A program made the translations under genes and the position numbers. Below are positions 42,801-43,399 of a DNA stretch of 43,399 nt, piece by piece. Under the pieces are notes generated by a model. It ran no database searches. It saw nothing but the letters and a program-made list of their open reading frames with translations, and was not told the origin of the DNA. Origin of the DNA: Oscillospiraceae bacterium (lineage in GTDB: Bacteria > Bacillota > Clostridia > Oscillospirales > Oscillospiraceae); the NCBI GenBank assembly GCA_015067725.1, contig SVLX01000020.1:1-43399 (forward strand), in the 5' to 3' direction. How positions within the stretch are numbered: position 1 is the first letter of the stretch; each line of letters begins with the position of its first letter.

Positions 42801-43399
42801 CCCGTGAAGTCGAGCCTCTCGGCCACAAGTACGAGAAGACCACCGTCGCTCCTACTTGTACCGAAGTCGGTTACGACCAGTATAAGTGCTCCGTCTGTGG
42901 TGACACTTACACGGACAATGAAGTTCCCGCTCTGGGTCACAGCTACACCAAGACTGTAGTCGAGGCTACTTGTGACACTGAAGGCTACGACCTGTACACC
43001 TGCTCTGTCTGTGGCTACAGCTACAGAGACAACGTTGTTGCCGCTAAGGGCCACAACTATGAGAAGGTTGTCACCGAGCCCACCTGCACCGAAATGGGTT
43101 ACACCACATACACCTGTAGTGTCTGTGGCGACACCTATAAGGATGACTATGTCAACCCCACCGGTCATATCTACGAAAAGACCGTGACCGAGCCCACCTG
43201 CACCGAAATCGGCTACACCACTTACACCTGCGCCTGCGGTCACAGCTATGTCTCTGACTATGTTGCCGCCAAGGGTCACAGCTTCGGTGACTGGGAGGTC
43301 GTGAAGCCCGGTACCTGCACCGAAAACGGTCAGGAGAAGCGTACTTGTACCGTCTGCGGTGCCACCGAGACCCGTGAGATCATCGGCGGCGGTCACAAC
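30845..43399 (+). CDS. Giant secreted subtilisin-family (S8) multidomain protease, incomplete at window end
   Basis: The frame is open for 4,185 codons and leaves the window without a stop. A signal peptide covers residues 1-28 (cleavage near PVQA/A), then an I9-like propeptide (about 75-175) and a catalytic domain of lactocepin/C5a-peptidase type with Asp215 (VIDTGID), His306 (HGSHVSG) and Ser659 (SGTSMAAP), interrupted by a PA domain at about 480-575. Next come a Fn3_5-like domain with a dockerin-like insert, five propeller-like modules, two Big2-like domains (about 1576-1645 and 1914-1995), a cohesin-like domain (about 3670-3798) and a Cys/His repeat array. The protein should act outside the cell on proteins or peptides. 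AAGGAG precedes ATG 30845; I checked the frame at ten spots along the gene. A surface anchor may lie beyond the window. Confidence 0.93.
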   Translation, partial: MKKHLPQRLLSLLLVFAMLVGFVVPVQAAHDHDHTVIETAASEGNALGFNKLESNASLELLHQAEETEEESPYADTEMVRVSIVLDKESTIESGFSTENIAANPEAMSYRDGLKAEQEAMTASIEAAIGEELDVVWNLTLVANVISANVEYGQIDEIEALEGVKEVFLETRYEPCVLDQEEALDPNMATSGNQIGSNVAWASGYTGAGSRIAVIDTGIDSDHQSMSAAAFEYSLKQNAAAKGMDYDAYVESLDLLDAEEIAGVLDQLHIINGNAQSLHFNTKIAFGYNYVDEDSDIVHDNDTQGSHGSHVSGIATANKYIPNGDGTFAKALDAVYVQGVAPDAQLLTMKVFGKAGGAYDADYMVAIEDAIILGADAVNLSLGSASHGFVTNAAYQEMLNSLTEKGTVVTISGGNNGSWAEDTTSPTGLPYADDINYWTGGAPGSLVNSLGVASVQNSGTTGIFFSVAGNKIVYNETEYSNLPLTTIGGDHQYVFIDGFGSAEEWAAVGSALQGKVAICSRGNGVSFFQKANFAVEAGAIATIIYNNTDGVINMDLTDYTKTAPVVSITQEDGALIKSVSTPVTDDAGNVLYYTGDIKVDTKVGTSVGSDQYYTMSTFSSWGVPTALIMKPEITTPGGNIYSLDGVDKSGKAYENNSGTSMAAPQAAGMVALVAQYIRETGLDKETGRSIRQLAHSLLMSTAVPIREKASNGNYYSVLNQGSGLANVGAAVTANSYIFMNEDATASWADGKVKVELGDDPERNGNYTFSFSLNNFSDNANTYTLRADLFTQAITEADGIRYLSRQTTPLAANVSYKVNGASFVPGTGSSTGCDLDNDGDTDADDAQIVLDYVVGIYSDIPAIADVNKDGKINTWDAHLILSGNSVSSDLVVPAGGKADITVTITLPESAKTALDAAYVNGTYIEGYIFVEPTSSVEGVLADVVHSVPVLGFYGNWTDSSMFEKNTYVERLYGDTTPTYFNPSDPASGLTTTNSLVVKFDGDPNNYYLVGNPFFEEETYPADRVAVGNNTTLKNWKVTLIRNAAAVASYVMNEAGEVVYISNPTNNVYGAYYYTAGSVWRNTSTSVNIGTAVSKLGLNDGERITVGVVAVPEYYAKNGNLTAEAIQELIETDVLGEGAYLSTSMTVDNTFPVVTRVTENLDKKTITVTAKDENYLAAIRVTNLMGTKVYASVNPNQTEKGEEVSIEVDMEGIRTSRKFLVTVADYAGNITSYEVVSAREPEDFGGQMFAWSRASARVSDEEKAKFGYVRWMKIDPATVWANPDEKLYSGTTNFTFTTYKDQIYYSNLDGHYVTAADYVEGFVVFALQGGDLYSAPMDDLDTVTYMANWLDVVTEHGGEKIIAMHLNYADGYMYLLDDAQNFYRFDLVSRKLEYVFSVTLTNPATTSAGYLVLVDFAIHKDGTFYAMNKGPASSSKYLYKFTLDDVKEYENEDGTKFIGIRDLPPIVNEKGHDTGITASWNPNQMAFDHDNGTLYCVGNTSTNISANIKTILYKVDLETGKASAVNSYRPSGTTGGTSASLYTYVYGLFVVPAKTESNFLLPGDTATDVTVTAPRQDVLVNASMPFTTEVNPWNLEDKSVTWSTSDPAIATIDAKGVATFHKVGQVTVTATSVAKPNVTGSMEITVMNYPSTVLSAAVTDADGNTWMSEFNTDNINDIDRLMKAPANFVAGGYHDGKVYYHDAARMYAVDAESLEVEDLGILASSWQWSDAASLPQYGPDQDHLFDNLLGFSNGGVFIELITPETGTLLNFDLSGDERFTSDPFAAVCYAGPYTQRAYPGYSFYAIRESGIICQLHIFTEVEGKNFSASFTQAPFAYQTALDVAGASTMGNGSYISAHYDPATGYVLVTLTAAGGQTELYAVDPTNGITAKIGTFAEGIDLVNGLYIYDRATELTVRPDVSEIEMYTDETFKIDTVVLPAGNDQDVVWSTDNDKVAKVDNNGVVSAEGVGSATLEVNTVQTNDEGKTASAQVSVDVKPLTPASMKFNAQVTDENGNTYWAEIDTTNMTITKLGDAEVTLIGGSYHNGKIYGNAGDYVNGGYMYEIDPANGFAASQGALYSGSQACVDGATAPALLTDGLGSGYHNPLYTRLNNFLSLTSSGQLLMISNYQSSTASGFNLGSYVRGGAAIALTEEVPYTAGTSKYNGYEYFILENDGDLHRVVLYPKLDKSTGAWSNSMTFTLRVANTGRVLGEKTKTTMTYINDGVNKGLLIAYSGKENAELYFVELVSGEYVTTKIGTLDGITNVVSAYTTNTGVSEELDPYGKMFTWTRNTIYRLTELDKSIGMRDRWMTVDPDTLWFNTVKNEDSTYSYTGTENVAMTFYAENTGTVLAAEYWKDNVIFACSDGYLYSAPINDMANAKQLIYWQDTVSTINDMSLNYVDGYMYILANNGVFLKYNVKDNTMAIAFMVKSVCPNSTSVGYLYPYTFAIDDNGNFWAVNSGGTDKTGKYSYLYTWKLSDVPADGILSGLNPINPDKTAGFTGVVGKATCHMAWDHDKDVLYIMGNATGTSTGYNGQNATALLYTLDTTTGKATVCTDYMPEGEGVGTAGLMYAYTRSLFVVPADGGYNVPDPAPIASGEEENVEIKGRILGFTTINTYRASIADVAANIATRWLALDPDTLWFNKDDSTYTGSETYARTKYAKNVAAATYVPSTETVYIANIDGYIYSAPIADLNNTTQLANWSDVITTRINTSDQFVVDMAYNAKDGHIYLLGYDNTDVLNQIYKYDIANNTLVLDHVVTVINPAAPTKNESGYNSLRGMTIDEYGNFYAVSCSRLGSKYQFLYKWTTADVKDNVNEDNTVTRGVLGLLPVVNNAANSTGASATYQATNMVWDSDTDTLYLFGGGSAWTNTYHDSIYLFELDVNTGIATRCNTYYPEGLAETGTPALLYNYLRGAFYVPTGETQTPDPEPSEPEPSDPEPSDPEPSDPEPSDPDPSEPDPSEPATSGTMYAWLYNSSYRLTDEDKADKMYGRWMTVDPATLWFNTDAASYAYTGTTNVAATSYANSTSKYLFAAEYVNGKVIFAHADGYLYSAELSTLGTATKLSYWKDYTTSVRDMAVNYKDGYLYILGEGNTLFKYDYVADKMYYDCQLALTNPVTTTASYLKLVGLAIDDNGNFYGINVGSGKDPKYTYLYTWTADMVKEVKTPAGETVRSISGLAPVNNDKETGCTGIVGAGWGYLAYDHDADVLYALVNNSTAKYGQNATNILYTMDTSTGKATVCNTYVPTAYEGIETGISGLMYTTVMSLFVVPANGGNNLPAPDGNVIELVEPAKAEPAGKLMGWVESDYRTTLYEDINGVVKRWMVMDPETLWMDSSMSYVFSGSQTYTATNYAKDVLAAAYVNGTVYFASEDNYLYKAQLDDMNSVTQLTKWSDVIVNKAHSSDKAVVDMTYNVKDGNIYLLGCSNTDDVMRNEIYKYDIASDTITLDHTVNVINPAKAGGDYYNYGCFRGMTVDENGNFYAVSNSRMGSKYQFLYKWTLADVKDITAEDGTVSRGIVDLLPVVNSADNATGAASSTLASNMVWDSDNDKLYLFTGTGAWTSVYGTTVNLYEIDVNTGIASLCNNYYPEGFNETGKPGQVYTYVRGAFYVPANAGTDAITLAEQTFNTAETFYVPGTATTVSSPISISTDISELVETESAEAVGSTNTATVELTDGTEDEYGTDATLPASLIYNMKLDEPITNGKFIFTWDTDLLSFGNGFWFVNKDLTYATSIDQDNGIAVIAFAAAEPIPADTSLFQFSVNILDKNAPCIYTEVKVEMAEFNDKLNYATEIIALDRGAHNYVSIEDNDPTVITYQCSNCGHTYTEPVSGECDHDWGEWKETKAPTCNDKGLETRTCKNGCGETETREIPALGHDWGEWKETKAPTCNDKGEETRTCNRGCGATETREIPALGHDWGEWKETKAPTCDDKGEETRTCNRGCGATETREIPALGHDWGEWKETKAPTCDEKGEETRTCKNGCGATETREVEPLGHKYEKTTVAPTCTEVGYDQYKCSVCGDTYTDNEVPALGHSYTKTVVEATCDTEGYDLYTCSVCGYSYRDNVVAAKGHNYEKVVTEPTCTEMGYTTYTCSVCGDTYKDDYVNPTGHIYEKTVTEPTCTEIGYTTYTCACGHSYVSDYVAAKGHSFGDWEVVKPGTCTENGQEKRTCTVCGATETREIIGGGHN
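33337..33485 (+). other. Dockerin-like module nested in the Fn3-like domain
   Basis: Two calcium-loop repeats, DLDNDGDTDADDAQIVLDYV and DVNKDGKINTWDAHLIL, follow the type I dockerin pattern. They interrupt the Fn3_5 region between the strand segment ANVSYKVNG and the segment VVPAGGKADITVTI. Confidence 0.75.
34579..41690 (+). repeat. Five copies of a propeller-like extracellular module
   Basis: Each copy carries RWMxxDPxTLW, with the Arg codons at 34643, 37760, 38732, 39815 and 40805. The motif is followed by a YTG/FSG segment, GYLYSAPL-like, DGxxYLLG-like and MAWDxDxDxLY strands, and closes with an FxVPA strand. Copies are about 330-360 residues long. The four-to-five-strand rhythm suggests a beta-propeller. 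The region 35780-37690 between copies 1 and 2 holds two related but shorter units with a HxGKxY motif. I know no named family for it. Confidence 0.7.
39616..39732 (+). repeat. Pro-Glu/Asp-Ser linker repeat
   Basis: A tandem repeat of about 15 bases encodes EPSDP/EPSEP/DPSEP units. It forms an extended acidic linker between propeller-like modules 3 and 4 and is a likely site of length variation. Confidence 0.85.
41850..42240 (+). other. Cohesin-like domain
   Basis: The segment has a cohesin-like layout: KFIFTWDTDLLSF, then a loop, NGIAVIAFAAAEPI, then DTSLFQFSVNIL. The assignment is by pattern only. Confidence 0.45.
42297..43399 (+). repeat. Tandem Cys/His (CxxxCG...ALGH) repeat array
   Basis: Repeats of about 37-40 residues each contain APTC or EPTC, a CxxCG or CxxGCG pair and a closing ALGH-type motif. 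Four copies at 42351, 42471, 42591 and 42711 are nearly identical with an exact 120-base period. At least five more diverged copies follow and continue past the window end. Confidence 0.9.

Noticed and set aside
30824..43396. A minus-strand open frame of about 4,190 codons
   Set aside because: It is the codon-for-codon antisense of the protease gene, low-complexity in Gly/Val/Ile and without recognisable domains; the plus strand has a promoter, ribosome-binding site, signal peptide and catalytic triad.
1..43399. CRISPR arrays or insertion sequences
   Set aside because: No regularly spaced non-coding repeats, Cas genes, transposases or terminal inverted repeats were seen; the only strong repeats are within the protease coding sequence.

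Overview
The window looks like a chromosomal piece of a spore-forming Clostridia bacterium, most likely an Oscillospiraceae-type gut commensal. The evidence is a full-length sporulation sigma factor SigK with its pro-sequence and no interrupting element, the NifU-like/GGGtGRT pair and a DUF6472 miniprotein that I associate with Clostridia, strong extended -10 promoters, and a fairly GC-rich, codon-biased coding style. Genus and species cannot be fixed from the sequence alone.

Region 1 (about 320-15008, plus strand) is one long exopolysaccharide-type operon with a complete lasso-peptide pathway inside it. A Wzz/tyrosine-kinase fusion leads. Then come a nucleotidyltransferase, three paralogous precursor peptide genes (each followed by a stem-loop), a lasso cyclase (asparagine-synthetase-like, N-terminal Cys replaced by Ser), an HPr-kinase-like peptide kinase, a PqqD-like leader-binding protein (B1) and a leader peptidase (B2). 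Glycan genes follow without a break: an initiating sugar-phosphate transferase, a GT2, a TupA-like ATP-grasp ligase, two GT4 enzymes, a Wzy-like polymerase and a UDP-glucose dehydrogenase. All three precursors end in Ser, matching the C-terminal Ser phosphorylation known for paeninodin-type lasso peptides, and all carry a Glu nine residues after the predicted cleavage point. The peptide and the glycan are therefore probably made together and may end up on the same surface structure.

Region 2 (15009-18826) begins with tRNA-Arg(ACG) and tandem terminators. A run of short, more AT-rich genes follows (an unknown protein, a two-helix membrane protein, a zinc-ribbon protein, a DUF6472 protein), then an RtcB-family RNA ligase. 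Several have their own promoters and terminators.

Region 3 (18847-25246) holds a heterodimeric ABC exporter with one consensus and one degenerate ATP site, an FkbH-like protein, a CbrC-family protein and a strongly promoted 75-residue protein.

Region 4 (25348-30532, minus strand) carries a PstS-like lipoprotein with a large extra C-terminal region, the GGGtGRT and NifU-like scaffold pair, and sigK.

Region 5 (30764-43399, plus strand) is a single gene still open at the window end: a secreted subtilisin-family protease of more than 4,185 residues. It has a dockerin-like module nested in its Fn3-like domain, five copies of a propeller-like module, Big2-like domains, a cohesin-like domain and a Cys/His repeat array. 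Its promoter carries a near-perfect palindrome at the transcription start.
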